A stretch of 64,000 bases of DNA from Hyphomicrobiales bacterium (GCA_900468805.1 UEIF01000030.1:62001-126000); one strand, 5' to 3'. Shown: positions 52,217-61,665, counted from the first letter of the stretch. The notes: generated by a model from the sequence alone, not told the origin. Made by a program: numbers and translations.

Positions 52217-53170
52217 ATGCGTTCAATTCTTCTGGCTTTTGCCGCAACTCTGACCCTGGCGCTGCCGGCGAAGGCCGATAATGTCACGGTCGCCGTAACC
52301 GCGATCGTCGAACATCCGGCGCTCGATGCCGTGCGCAAGGGCGTGCAGGACACGCTCGCCGCCGCCGGCTACAAGGAAGGCGAAAATCTCAAATTCGTCT
52401 TTGAGTCCGCGCAGGGAAATCCCGCAACGGCGGCGCAGATCGCCCGCCAGTTTGCAGGCGACGAACCCAATGTCATCGTGCCGATCTCCACGCCCTCGGC
52501 ACAGGCCGTCGTTTCCTCGACACGTGATATCCCGGTCGTCTTCACAGCGGTCTCCGATCCACTCGGCGCACAACTCGTCAAGAACATGGACAAGCCGGGC
52601 GGCAACGTAACCGGCCTTTCCGACATGTCGCCGGTCGGCGAGCATATCGCCCTCATCAAGGAAATCCTGCCGAACGTAAAAACGATCGGCTACCTCTACA
52701 ATTCCGGCGAGGCGAACTCGGTTTCGCTGCTGGCGGCGCTGAAGGCTGAAGCCGAAAAGGCCGGCATCACGGTCATTGAATCGGCTGCGACGAAGTCCGC
52801 CGAAGTGCAGGGCGCTGCCCGTGCGCTCGTCGGCCGTGCCGATGCGATCTACGTCCCGACCGACAATACGATCATCTCGGCCCTCGAAGGTGCTGTCGCC
52901 GTTGCCGAGGAAAGCAAGCTGCCGCTCTTCACCGCCGATACGGATTCCGTTTCGCGCGGGTCGATTGCAGCACTCGGCTTCAACTATTACGATGTCGGCA
53001 AGCAGACCGGGGACATCGTCGTGCGGGTGCTGAAGGGTGAAAACCCCGGTGATATCGCGGTCAAGACTGCGGCCGGCAGCGACCTTGTGATCAACAAGTC
53101 TGCCGCGGGCAAGATGGGCGTCACACTGCCGGAAAGTGTTGTTTCGCGTGCCAACAAGGTCATCGAATAG
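52217..53170 (+). CDS. ABC transporter substrate-binding protein (TrpX-like)
   Basis: A 317-residue periplasmic protein with signal peptide MRSILLAFAATLTLALPAKA. It is an ABC_sub_bind (Pfam PF04392) protein: VTAIVEHPALDAVRKGVQDTL, VPISTPSAQAVVSSTRDIPVVFTAVSDPLGA and IYVPTDNTIISALEGAVAVA. GGAGGA precedes the ATG. Related systems import tryptophan (TrpXYZ) or tyrosine, but some family members carry other ligands. It is followed by a hairpin, then a permease and ATPase. Confidence 0.9.
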   Translation: MRSILLAFAATLTLALPAKADNVTVAVTAIVEHPALDAVRKGVQDTLAAAGYKEGENLKFVFESAQGNPATAAQIARQFAGDEPNVIVPISTPSAQAVVSSTRDIPVVFTAVSDPLGAQLVKNMDKPGGNVTGLSDMSPVGEHIALIKEILPNVKTIGYLYNSGEANSVSLLAALKAEAEKAGITVIESAATKSAEVQGAARALVGRADAIYVPTDNTIISALEGAVAVAEESKLPLFTADTDSVSRGSIAALGFNYYDVGKQTGDIVVRVLKGENPGDIAVKTAAGSDLVINKSAAGKMGVTLPESVVSRANKVIE

Positions 53171-53202
53171 GCAGCACTCATTTCAACGGTTTAGACAGAT
53201 TC

Positions 53203-53230
53203 AGCCGCTCCCGTTTGCACGGGGGCGGCT
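53203..53230 (+). terminator. Intra-operon hairpin (possible attenuator)
   Basis: AGCCGCTCCCGT pairs with ACGGGGGCGGCT around loop TTGC, with one internal mismatch. No clear T tract follows. It lies between the binding-protein and permease genes and may reduce downstream expression. Confidence 0.6.
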
Positions 53231-53293
53231 GTTGGTATTAAAAGGCTCCGGTTTCGCGACGGGCGGAACGGTAACAAAAAGGGGCTGAAAGCC

Positions 53294-54173
53294 TTGAGCC
53301 AAATCGCATTCTTGGGGGGCCGTCGAGCTCGGCCTGGTCTATTCCTTCGTCGCTCTCGGCGTCTATCTTGCCTTCCGCGTCCTCGATTTTCCGGATCTGA
53401 CGGTGGACGGCTCATTCCCGCTCGGTGCGGCGGTGACTGCAGTGCTGATCATCGCCGGCGTCAACGCATGGCTTGCGGCGCTGATTGCGATGGGGGCTGG
53501 TGCTGCGGCCGGCATGGTGACGGCGCTTCTCAATGTGCGCTTCAAGATCCTCAACCTGCTTGCCTCGATCCTGACGATGATCGCGCTTTTCTCCGTCAAT
53601 CTGCGGGTGATGGGCAAGCCGAATGTCGCGCTTATCAATGCCGATACGATGATCAGCCCTTTCTTCGGCCATGGGCTCAGGGATTTCTATGTGCGGCCGC
53701 TCTTCGTCGGCGTTCTGGTTGTTCTTGCCGTCATCGTCGTCTGGCGCTTCCTGGAAAGCGATGCCGGGCTTGCCATGCGCGCGACCGGCGCCAATGCCCG
53801 CATGGCACGCGCTCAGGGCGTCGATACCAGCCGGCAGATCTATTTGGGTATGGCGATTTCCAATGCGCTGGTGGCGCTTGGCGGCGCACTCTTTGCGCAG
53901 ACCAACGGCTTTGCCGACGTCACCTCCGGTGTCGGCACCATCGTCGTCGGCCTCGCAGCCGTTATCATCGGCGAGACCTTACTCGGGCGGCGGGGACTCC
54001 TGATTGCGTTGATCGGTTGCGTATTCGGCTCGATCATCTACCGCATCGCCATCCAGCTCGCGCTTTCGAGTGATGTCATCGGCCTGCAGGCCTCCGACCT
54101 GAATTTCGTGACGGCGGTTCTCGTGACTGTCGCGCTCATTCTTCCCCGCCTTCGCGGAGGTGCTCCATCATGA
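53294..54173 (+). CDS. ABC transporter permease with apparent frameshift near the start
   Basis: A BPD_transp_2 (LivH/BraD-like) permease for the TrpX-like system. It has about eight segments, with FSVNLRVMGKPNVALINADTM and GANARMARAQGVDTSRQIYLGMA as recognisable blocks. A TTG start at 53294 gives MSQIAFLGG, then a run of six G residues (53314-53319) moves the frame; removing one G joins it to AVELGLVYSFVALGVYLAFRVLDFPDLT, the expected first helix. Downstream the frame is open to 54173. Without a shift the first usable start is GTG at 53403, which would lose that helix. Either sequencing error, inactivation, or slippage is possible. Confidence 0.7.
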
Positions 54174-54964
54174 TCAGCGTCAAGGATATCAAGGTTGTTT
54201 TCGGGCGCGGCACGCCGCTGCAGAAACAGGCACTGAATGGCGTCAGCCTGACCATCGAGCAAGGTTCCTTCGTCACTGTTATCGGCTCCAACGGCGCCGG
54301 CAAATCGACGCTGCTCGGTGTGCTTGCGGGCGATGTCCTGCCGAGCGAAGGCACGGTGCTGATCGGCAAGACCGATGTGACGCGCAAATCGACGGCGGGA
54401 CGCGCCGGTCTCGTCGCCCGTGTCTTCCAGGATCCGCTGACCGGGAGTTGCGGTGCGCTGTCGATCGAGGAGAACCTCGCGCTCGCCGCCCGCCGCGGCG
54501 AGAAGCGCGGGCTTGCCTCAGCGCTTGGCGGCAACAGGCGCGATTATTTTCGCGAGCGGATTGCAGAACTGAATCTCGGGCTGGAAAACCGGCTGAAGGA
54601 CCGTATGGACCTTTTGTCTGGTGGCCAGCGGCAGGCGGTTTCGCTCGTCATGGCGACGCTCGCCGGCTCAGAAGTGTTGCTGCTCGACGAGCATACGGCA
54701 GCGCTCGACCCTGGCATGGCGGAGTTCGTCATGAATCTCACGCAGAAGATCGTTTCCGAACGCAAGCTCACGACAATGATGGTGACGCACTCCATGCGCC
54801 AGGCGTTGGATTACGGCCATCGCACGATCATGCTGCATGGTGGCGAGATCGTTCTGGATGTTGCCGGCGACAACAGAAAGAACCTGCAGGTCGAAGATCT
54901 CATCGCCATGTTCCGCAAGATGCGTGGCCAGACACTTGATGACGATGCCCTGCTGATCGGCTGA
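54170..54964 (+). CDS. ABC transporter ATP-binding protein (TrpZ-like)
   Basis: A 264-residue ATPase. Walker A VIGSNGAGKSTLLGVLAG, signature LLSGGQRQAVSLVMATL, Walker B EVLLLDEHTAALDP (Asp-Glu, with His where many have Pro), H-loop VTHSMRQALD. The ATG overlaps the permease stop (ATGA). It belongs with the binding protein and permease upstream. Reading frame and motifs are intact, which argues against a long-inactivated operon. Confidence 0.93.
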   Translation: MISVKDIKVVFGRGTPLQKQALNGVSLTIEQGSFVTVIGSNGAGKSTLLGVLAGDVLPSEGTVLIGKTDVTRKSTAGRAGLVARVFQDPLTGSCGALSIEENLALAARRGEKRGLASALGGNRRDYFRERIAELNLGLENRLKDRMDLLSGGQRQAVSLVMATLAGSEVLLLDEHTAALDPGMAEFVMNLTQKIVSERKLTTMMVTHSMRQALDYGHRTIMLHGGEIVLDVAGDNRKNLQVEDLIAMFRKMRGQTLDDDALLIG

Positions 54965-54969
54965 TCAAG

Positions 54970-54996
54970 GCATGGCGCGCCTTTTGCGTGCCATGC
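54970..54996. terminator. Bidirectional hairpin between convergent genes
   Basis: GCATGGC (54970-54976) pairs with GCCATGC (54990-54996). It lies between two convergent stops (54964 and 54998) and may terminate both transcripts; no long T tract is seen. Confidence 0.55.
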
Positions 54997-54997
54997 A

Positions 54998-55639
54998 TCA
55001 GCGTGCCTGGGTAAGCAGGATCTTGGCGGCGAAGACCGAGAAGACGCCGGCGAAGGTATAGTCCATGCCGCGCAGGACCTTCCTGTTATTCTGCAGCCAG
55101 CTCGACAGCCAGTCGGCGGCCATGACGACAGCCGCGTTGACCGGCATACCAATCACGATGAAGCAGAAGCCGAGGAAGAGCAGCTTGTGCGTCACGGCCG
55201 GATCGTTGGCGCTGACGAACTGCGGCAGGAAGGTCATGAAGAAGATGATGACCTTCGGGTTCAGAAGGTTGACCCAGAAGCCCGAGGAAATGTTGGACAG
55301 GATCGTGCCCTTCGGGCCTTCGACCTTGGCGACCGTCAGCTTCGAGCCATAACGGATTGCCTGCACGGCCAGCCAGAAGAGATAGGCGGCACCGCCGGTC
55401 TTCAGGATCAGGAAGGCGGTCGGCGAAGCGGTGATCAGCGCCGAGATACCGAATGCGACCAGCATCGTGTGCACGACGATGCCGAGGCTGGTGCCGAGAA
55501 CGACGAATAGCGCTGCCTTCTTGCCCTGCGCCAGCGCACGGCTGATCGACAAGGTCATGTCAGGGCCTGGAGTTGCCGCCAGCAGCAAGGTGGCGGCGGC
55601 AAAGGCAAGAAGCGTCGGAAAGCTCGGCAGGAAGTCCAT
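54998..55639 (-). CDS. LysE family amino-acid exporter
   Basis: A 213-residue membrane protein with about six segments: LLAFAAATLLLAATPGPDMTLSISRAL has the family GPDM/GPxx motif, then GTSLGIVVHTMLVAFGISAL and GFWVNLLNPKVIIFFMTFLPQFV, the second signature. Start MDFLPSFPTLL. These proteins (RhtB, LysE) export amino acids or their analogues. A second member lies at about 58.1 kb. Confidence 0.92.
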   Translation of the reverse strand: MDFLPSFPTLLAFAAATLLLAATPGPDMTLSISRALAQGKKAALFVVLGTSLGIVVHTMLVAFGISALITASPTAFLILKTGGAAYLFWLAVQAIRYGSKLTVAKVEGPKGTILSNISSGFWVNLLNPKVIIFFMTFLPQFVSANDPAVTHKLLFLGFCFIVIGMPVNAAVVMAADWLSSWLQNNRKVLRGMDYTFAGVFSVFAAKILLTQAR

Positions 55640-55724
55640 GTTCTACTCTGAAGCCGGAAAAAGATCCGACGATCTCTTATCCGGCTTTCAGAAAATTACC
55701 AATCAAACCTTGTTATGGCGCCGA

Positions 55725-56576
55725 TTACTTCTGTTCGAGGTAGGTCTTGAACTTGTCGGCATAGTCCTTGTGCCAGCGCGATAGCGGCGGACGATTCTCG
55801 ATGATATCGCCGATCGCCCAGGCCATACGGCGTTCGTCGACGGGGCGGGCCACGTCATTGTCGGGGCAGAGGATGTAGAAATCGCCGCGCTCCAGGCTTT
55901 CGACCATGAAATCGACTGTCTGCTCCGGCGTCCAGGCGGCTGCGGGCTTTTCCTGGCGATCGCCCTTTGTGAGGCCGGTGAAGACGAAGCCGGGGATCAA
56001 TAGATGCGCGGAAATCTGTGCACGTTCGGTGTTGCGCAGCTCATGCTCAAGCGCTTCGGTAAAGACCTTCACGCCGGCTTTGGAGACGTTGTAGGCCGGG
56101 TTGCCGGGCGGCGTGGTGATGCCCTGCTTGGAGCCGGTGTTGATGATGAGGCCGGGTTCGCCATGGGCGGCCATGCCAGGGCCGAAGGTTCTGACGCCGT
56201 TGATAACGCCGAGAAGATTGACGCCGAGGATGTTGTCCCAATTGGCCTGGCCGCTGAAAATCGAGGTTTCCGGGCCGATGCCGGCATTGTTCATCAGCAC
56301 ATGCACCCGGCCGAAGCGCTGGATCACGGCGCGTTCGAGAGCCTCGATCTGGTCCCTCTGCGAAACGTCGGTCTCGACAGCCATCACATGTTCCTGGCCG
56401 ACGATACGCTCAAGCTCGGCGCGGGCCTCGGCCAGTCTATCGCCGCCGAGATCGGCGATCACGACGCTCATGCCGATCTTGGCAAAGTGTTTTGCAGCGG
56501 CAAGCCCGATGCCGGACGCACCACCGGTGATGACGGCAACATTGGATTTCTTGAAAATGTCTTGAATATTCGTCAC
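55725..56576 (-). CDS. SDR family oxidoreductase
   Basis: A 283-residue short-chain dehydrogenase. The cofactor motif is TGGASGIGLAAAKHF, followed by NNAGIG and the catalytic YNVSKAG with the upstream Ser in INTGSKQG. Start GTG at 56576, with GAGGAG upstream; an ATG at 56600 would add eight residues. Substrate unknown. The C-terminal tail is longer than in minimal SDRs. Confidence 0.88.
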   Translation of the reverse strand: MTNIQDIFKKSNVAVITGGASGIGLAAAKHFAKIGMSVVIADLGGDRLAEARAELERIVGQEHVMAVETDVSQRDQIEALERAVIQRFGRVHVLMNNAGIGPETSIFSGQANWDNILGVNLLGVINGVRTFGPGMAAHGEPGLIINTGSKQGITTPPGNPAYNVSKAGVKVFTEALEHELRNTERAQISAHLLIPGFVFTGLTKGDRQEKPAAAWTPEQTVDFMVESLERGDFYILCPDNDVARPVDERRMAWAIGDIIENRPPLSRWHKDYADKFKTYLEQK

Positions 56577-56764
56577 GGGACGGGCCTCTCCTCGGAGCAT
56601 TGTTCGGACGATGCCGAATATGGGCTCACGTTCTGCACTGTCAAACCTTATCGGGCCCGTTGCTTTCTTCGTTGCACTTGCGTCATGCGCCAATCTCGCT
56701 AAAAGTGCCGCGATACCGGGCTTTGCGGGTGTGCCGCGGCCTCTATGCAACGGACCTCATCATC

Positions 56765-57988
56765 ATGGCATCATACAAAGACGTGAAGAAAGTCGTGCTC
56801 GCCTATTCGGGCGGTCTCGATACCTCGATCATCCTGAAGTGGCTGCAGACCGAGCTCGGCGCCGAAGTCGTCACCTTCACGGCCGATCTCGGCCAGGGCG
56901 AAGAGCTGGAACCGGCGCGCAAGAAGGCCGAGATGCTGGGCATCAAGGAGATCTATATCGAGGATGTGCGCGAGGAATTCGTGCGCGATTTCGTCTTCCC
57001 GATGTTCCGCGCCAATGCCGTCTATGAAGGCGTCTATCTGCTCGGCACCTCTATTGCCCGTCCGCTGATCTCCAAGCACCTGATCGAGATCGCCAAGAAG
57101 ACCGGTGCCGATGCGATCGCTCACGGCGCAACCGGCAAGGGCAATGACCAGGTTCGGTTCGAGCTTTCGGCCTATGCGCTGAACCCCGATATCAAGATCA
57201 TCGCCCCGTGGCGCGATTGGTCCTTCAAGAGCCGTACCGACCTGCTCGAATTTGCCGAAAAGCATCAGATCCCGGTCGCCAAGGACAAGAAGGGCGAGGC
57301 TCCCTTCTCCGTTGACGCCAACCTTCTGCACTCCTCGTCGGAAGGCAAGGTCCTGGAAGATCCGGCGATTGAAGCGCCTGAATACGTGCATATGCGCACG
57401 ATCTCGCCGGAAGCTGCGCCCGACAAGGCGACCACCATCAAGGTCGGCTTCCGCAAGGGTGATGCCGTCTCGATCAACGGCGTCGAGATGTCTCCTGCGA
57501 CGCTGCTTGCGGCGCTCAACAATTACGGCCGGGACAATGGTATCGGCCGCCTCGACCTCGTCGAAAATCGCTACGTCGGCATGAAGTCGCGCGGTGTCTA
57601 CGAGACCCCCGGCGGCACGATCCTGCTCGCAGCGCATCGCGCCATCGAGTCGATCACGCTCGACCGTGGTGCCGCTCACCTGAAGGATGAGCTGATGCCG
57701 CGTTATGCCGAACTCATCTACTACGGCTTCTGGTTCTCGCCGGAGCGCGAAATGCTGCAGGCACTCATCGACAAGAGCCAGGAGCATGTAGAAGGCGAAG
57801 TGACGTTGAAGCTCTATAAGGGCAATGTCATGGTGATCGGCCGTGAAAGCGAAAAGTCGCTTTATTCGGACAAGCTCGTTACCTTCGAGGACGACCAGGG
57901 CGCTTACGACCAGAAGGACGCCGCCGGCTTCATCAAGCTCAACGCATTGCGTCTTCGCACGCTCGGCAAGCGTAACCTGAAGAAGTAA
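56765..57988 (+). CDS. argG: Argininosuccinate synthase
   Basis: A 407-residue ATP-dependent ligase of arginine biosynthesis, joining citrulline and aspartate. The PP-loop AYSGGLDTSIILKWL and later HGATGKGNDQVRFEL, with the C-terminal YRLVENRYVGMKSRGVYETPGG-like block, are typical. The start MASYKDVKK is used because the longer frame above is in the divergent promoter. A terminator follows. Confidence 0.97.
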   Translation: MASYKDVKKVVLAYSGGLDTSIILKWLQTELGAEVVTFTADLGQGEELEPARKKAEMLGIKEIYIEDVREEFVRDFVFPMFRANAVYEGVYLLGTSIARPLISKHLIEIAKKTGADAIAHGATGKGNDQVRFELSAYALNPDIKIIAPWRDWSFKSRTDLLEFAEKHQIPVAKDKKGEAPFSVDANLLHSSSEGKVLEDPAIEAPEYVHMRTISPEAAPDKATTIKVGFRKGDAVSINGVEMSPATLLAALNNYGRDNGIGRLDLVENRYVGMKSRGVYETPGGTILLAAHRAIESITLDRGAAHLKDELMPRYAELIYYGFWFSPEREMLQALIDKSQEHVEGEVTLKLYKGNVMVIGRESEKSLYSDKLVTFEDDQGAYDQKDAAGFIKLNALRLRTLGKRNLKK

Positions 57989-58007
57989 GCCATATCAAAG
58001 CGATCTC

Positions 58008-58040
58008 AAAAAGCCCGCCGGCTCTGCCGCGCGGGTTTTT
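58008..58040 (+). terminator. Rho-independent terminator after argG
   Basis: Stem CCCGC/GCGGG around a GC-rich loop, preceded by A residues and followed by five T residues, 25 bp past the argG stop. Confidence 0.8.
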
Positions 58041-58124
58041 CTTTGCCGTGCTGCCGGCAGTTGTAAAGTCTTGACGCGATAAGGGTATCGCATAAGCTGG
58101 GCCTGTCATCACCGGAGCATTTCC

Positions 58125-58766
58125 ATGCCGCTATCCCTGCTTCTCGGCGCCTTCCTGGCAGCGCTTTTTTATGTGCTCATTCCCGGCCCGGCCTTTCTTC
58201 AGCTTCTCGGGATCGGCGCCGGTCAGGGGCGCAAGGCAGGCGCCTTGTTCATGATGGGCCATCTCGTCGGCGACATCATCTGGTCGGGACTGGCGCTGGT
58301 TGCGATCGTCGGAGCCAAGACGATTGGCACCTTCGTATTCGATCTGCTCGGCCTTGCCTGCGGTTTCTATCTCGCCTGGATCGGCTGGAGCGCCGTCAAT
58401 GCCAAGCCGAAGGCCGAGGGGCAGGCGCTGATGGTGGTGGAGCGGCCGTTCAGGCGCGGATTGATTTTCGGCGTGACCAATCCGAAAGGCTATCCGGTGG
58501 CGCTTGCGACCTTCACGGCACTGGTGGCCGGTTCAGCGAGCGCGCTCGATTTCCAGGCGCTGCCGATGCTGCTCAGCATTTCCTTTGTCGGTTTCGTCAC
58601 TGCTGACATCATCCTGATCGGCATCATCGGCGCCGGCGTCGTACGCCGTTTCTACCGAGCGCATGAACGACTGATCGTCCGTTGTTCGGGCGTACTTTTC
58701 ATGGGCTTTGCCGTGCAAGCGCTGTGGCACGCCACACCCGGCTTGCTCGGTTGGCGAAAGGCCTGA
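58125..58766 (+). CDS. LysE family amino-acid exporter
   Basis: A 213-residue membrane protein with about six segments. The start LLLGAFLAALFYVLIPGPAFLQLLGIGAGQG carries the GPAF signature, and FGVTNPKGYPVALATF the second. It differs enough from the 55 kb member to be a separate paralogue. Family exporters move amino acids or homoserine lactones. Its stop touches the stop of the convergent unknown gene with no gap. Confidence 0.9.
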   Translation: MPLSLLLGAFLAALFYVLIPGPAFLQLLGIGAGQGRKAGALFMMGHLVGDIIWSGLALVAIVGAKTIGTFVFDLLGLACGFYLAWIGWSAVNAKPKAEGQALMVVERPFRRGLIFGVTNPKGYPVALATFTALVAGSASALDFQALPMLLSISFVGFVTADIILIGIIGAGVVRRFYRAHERLIVRCSGVLFMGFAVQALWHATPGLLGWRKA

Positions 58767-59213
58767 TCAGGCCTCGTTGACGAGAAAGCCGACGACCGAA
58801 TTCAGCGTCTGAACCTCATTCGGATCGCCGATCGACATGGCGATCTGAAGCTGGTTGCGATAGTAGTCGAGGAAGTTGAAGCTCGTGCCGTCAGTAACGT
58901 TGGACAGGTCGATGACATTGCCGAGCGGATCAATCGCGTGCATCGGCAGCGGTTCGGATATTGCGGCAAACGTATTCTGATCGATCAGGCCGTTGTCGTA
59001 GCCCTGGCGCGCATAGCTGCGCAATTCACCCGGGCTGACGGCTGTAAAATCGAGCGCCTGCCTGTTGTCAGAGTCTTCGATTTGGAATGAACCTTGGGCG
59101 ACAGTCGGCTTCGGCTCAATTGTAATATCAGCGGTCTTCGAACTTTTTGCGTTATTATTGGGATTATTTTTGAATAGCAAACTCTGAGAAGACCGCACGG
59201 AAAAGATTTCCAT
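58767..59213 (-). CDS. Hypothetical protein (148 residues) with CtrA-type box upstream
   Basis: A soluble-looking acidic protein: MEIFSVRSSQSLLFKNNPN, then ELRSYARQGYDNGLIDQNTF and NFLDYYRNQLQIAMSIGDPNEVQTLNSVVGFLVNEA. No signal peptide or membrane segment. The ATG at 59213 is preferred: AAGAGGA lies 7-8 bp upstream of it, whereas an ATG 6 bp earlier directly abuts that site. I do not recognise a domain. The motif LDYYRNQLQIAM and the CtrA box would fit a cell-cycle- or motility-linked gene, but this is inferred. Confidence 0.75.
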   Translation of the reverse strand: MEIFSVRSSQSLLFKNNPNNNAKSSKTADITIEPKPTVAQGSFQIEDSDNRQALDFTAVSPGELRSYARQGYDNGLIDQNTFAAISEPLPMHAIDPLGNVIDLSNVTDGTSFNFLDYYRNQLQIAMSIGDPNEVQTLNSVVGFLVNEA

Positions 59214-59276
59214 ACGCATGTCCTCTTACATGAAGATTAAAGTGAAACTAGCGTCTCGGCGTGATTCGCGTCAATC

Positions 59277-59292
59277 GTTAACGATTGGTTAA
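59277..59292 (-). promoter_or_regulatory. CtrA-type box of the 148-residue gene
   Basis: On the minus strand TTAA-CCAATCG-TTAAC is an exact match to TTAA-N7-TTAAC, 64 bp before the start codon. A GATTC (GANTC) site lies at 59263-59267. The oppositely oriented oligopeptidase gene starts 127 bp away on the other side. Confidence 0.6.
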
Positions 59293-59418
59293 TTTTTATG
59301 TATCAATTCTTGCCCCCAAGATTTAGCCGGGCGAGCAAAAGTCCAGGTCAGCCACATATCAATTCTGTGATGGCCTTCCTATATTACCGATCCACTTGCC
59401 GGCATAAAGGACTTTCAT

Positions 59419-61506
59419 ATGTCTTCTCCCAGTCAATTCAATCAGGCGCTTGTCAACTGGAATGGCCTTCATGGCCTGCCGCGGTTTGATGCGGTCGCCG
59501 ATGGCGATTTCGCTGACGCCTTCGAGTCGGCACTTGCCTCGCACGAAAGAGAGATCGATGAGATCGCGGGCAACAAGGAAGAGCCGACTTTCGAAAATAC
59601 GGTCGTCGCGCTCGAACTCGCCGGGGATGCGTTGTCGCGGGTTTCCGCGCTTTTCTGGAACCGGGCAGGTGCTCACACCAACGATGTCATTCAGGCGCTG
59701 GAGCGGGAAATATCGCCGAAGATGTCCCGGCATTATTCGAAGATCGGCATGAATGCGGATCTCTTCAAGCGCATCGATACGCTCTGGGAAAAACATGAAA
59801 GCCTCGGTCTGACGCTGGAGCAGACGCGTGTGTTGGAGCGGCACTGGAAAGGTTTCGTCAAATCGGGTGCCAAACTGCCAAAGGCCGAGCAGGAAAAGCT
59901 GGCGGCAATCAACGAAAAGCTCGCCGGCCTCAGCACCAGCTTTGGGCAGAATGTGCTGGCCGACGAGAAGGGCTGGGCGCTGATCCTTTCGGACGAGGCG
60001 GAGCTTGCCGGCATTCCCGATTTCCTGCGCGACGCGATGGCAGCGGCTGCCCGCGAACGCGGCGAGGAGGGCAAATATGCCGTGACCCTCTCGCGCTCGA
60101 TCATCGAGCCCTTCCTCACTTTCTCGGAACGGCGGGATCTCCGCGAGCAGGCCTTCGGGGCCTGGGTGACGCGTGGCCAAAATGCCGGGGCGACCGATAA
60201 CCGCGGGATCATTCGCGAGACGCTTGCCCTGCGCGATGAGGTGGCGAAGCTTCTCGGATACGGTAATTTCGCCGAACTGAAGCTCGACAACACGATGGCG
60301 AAGACGTCTGATGCGGTGAACGATCTGCTGCGGGCCGTCTGGGCCAAGGCGGTAAAACGCGCGCATGAGGAAGAAGACGATATCGCCGGCCTGATCGCTG
60401 CAGAGGGCAAAAACCACGACGTCATGCCGTGGGACTGGAGGCACTACGCGGAGAAGATCCGTGCGCAGCGGTTCAATTTTTCCGAGACCGAGCTGAAGCC
60501 CTATCTGCAGCTGGAAAAGATCATCGACGCATGCTTCGACGTGGCCGGCCGGCTGTTCGGCATTCGCGCGGTGGAGAAGAAGGGGATCGCAGCCTATCAT
60601 CCCGATGTGCGCGTCTTCGAGATCCGCGATCGCGACGACAAGCTGGTCGCACTCTTCCTCGGTGATTATTTCGCCCGGAGCTCGAAGCGCTCGGGCGCCT
60701 GGATGAGCTCCTTCCAGTCGCAGCATAAGCTGACGCTGAAGGACGGCCATCACGGCGAGCTGCCGATCATCTACAATGTCTGCAACTTCGCAAAGCCCGC
60801 AGAAGGCAAGCCGGCGCTGCTTTCGCTCGATGATGCGCGCACGCTGTTTCATGAGTTTGGTCATGCCCTGCATGGCATGCTCTCCAACGTCACCTATCCC
60901 TCGGTCGCCGGCACCGGCGTCTCGCGTGATTTTGTGGAATTGCCCTCGCAGCTCTACGAACACTGGCTGACGGTCCCCGCCATCCTCAAGGAATATGCCG
61001 TGCATTTCGAGACCGGTGAGCCGATGCCGCAGGCATTGCTCGACAAGGTGCTGGCAGCCCGCACCTTCAATTCCGGCTTCAACACGGTGGAATTCACCTC
61101 CTCGGCGCTGGTCGATATGGCCTTCCACACGCGCGACAAGGTAGAGGATCCGATGGCCGTGCAGGCGGAAGTGCTTGCGGAGATCGGCATGCCGAAATCG
61201 ATCGTCATGCGCCACGCCACGCCGCATTTCCAGCATATCTTCTCCGGTGGTTATTCGGCCGGCTACTATTCCTACATGTGGTCGGAAGTGCTCGATGCCG
61301 ATGCCTTCGCCGCCTTTGAGGAAACGGGCGACGCCTTCAATGGCGAGATGGCGCGCAAGCTCAAGGAGAATATCTATTCGGTTGGCGGCTCGGTCGATCC
61401 GGAAGATGCCTACAAGGCGTTCCGCGGCAAGCTGCCAAGCCCGGATGCAATGCTGGTCAAGAAGGGACTTGCGACCTTCGAGGAATTGACAGGCAGCGAC
61501 GCTTAA
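59419..61506 (+). CDS. M3 family oligopeptidase (Dcp/PrlC type)
   Basis: A 695-residue zinc metallopeptidase. The zinc site is LFHEFGHALHGM (HExxH near residue 478), with the third ligand Glu a little downstream. The large helical N-terminal domain and the C-terminal FSGGYSAGYYSYMWSEVLDADAFAAF block fit peptidyl-dipeptidase Dcp or oligopeptidase A. It acts on short cytosolic peptides. Start MSSPSQFNQALVNW. A terminator-like hairpin follows. Confidence 0.94.
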   Translation: MSSPSQFNQALVNWNGLHGLPRFDAVADGDFADAFESALASHEREIDEIAGNKEEPTFENTVVALELAGDALSRVSALFWNRAGAHTNDVIQALEREISPKMSRHYSKIGMNADLFKRIDTLWEKHESLGLTLEQTRVLERHWKGFVKSGAKLPKAEQEKLAAINEKLAGLSTSFGQNVLADEKGWALILSDEAELAGIPDFLRDAMAAAARERGEEGKYAVTLSRSIIEPFLTFSERRDLREQAFGAWVTRGQNAGATDNRGIIRETLALRDEVAKLLGYGNFAELKLDNTMAKTSDAVNDLLRAVWAKAVKRAHEEEDDIAGLIAAEGKNHDVMPWDWRHYAEKIRAQRFNFSETELKPYLQLEKIIDACFDVAGRLFGIRAVEKKGIAAYHPDVRVFEIRDRDDKLVALFLGDYFARSSKRSGAWMSSFQSQHKLTLKDGHHGELPIIYNVCNFAKPAEGKPALLSLDDARTLFHEFGHALHGMLSNVTYPSVAGTGVSRDFVELPSQLYEHWLTVPAILKEYAVHFETGEPMPQALLDKVLAARTFNSGFNTVEFTSSALVDMAFHTRDKVEDPMAVQAEVLAEIGMPKSIVMRHATPHFQHIFSGGYSAGYYSYMWSEVLDADAFAAFEETGDAFNGEMARKLKENIYSVGGSVDPEDAYKAFRGKLPSPDAMLVKKGLATFEELTGSDA

Positions 61507-61530
61507 GACAATTTGATGACATAGATTAAA

Positions 61531-61560
61531 GCGGCATGGTAAAAGCCATGCCGCAGCTTT
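61531..61560 (+). terminator. Hairpin terminator after the oligopeptidase
   Basis: Stem GCGGCATGG/CCATGCCGC with loop TAAAAG, followed by AGCTTT. It lies 25 bp after the stop; the T tract is short. Confidence 0.7.
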
Positions 61561-61665
61561 CGCGTGCCACCCCCTTTCGCAATCGCGAAAAAAACGGTAT
61601 GAGCGCGCCAAACGTAAATGGCGCGTCCACTAAGCGTAGCGCCCCAGCCTCAGAGATTATGACAA

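Noticed and set aside
59359..61611. A 750-codon open frame on the minus strand opposite the M3 oligopeptidase
   Set aside because: The plus strand has the HEFGH zinc site and family length; the antisense reading shows no domain or usable start signal.
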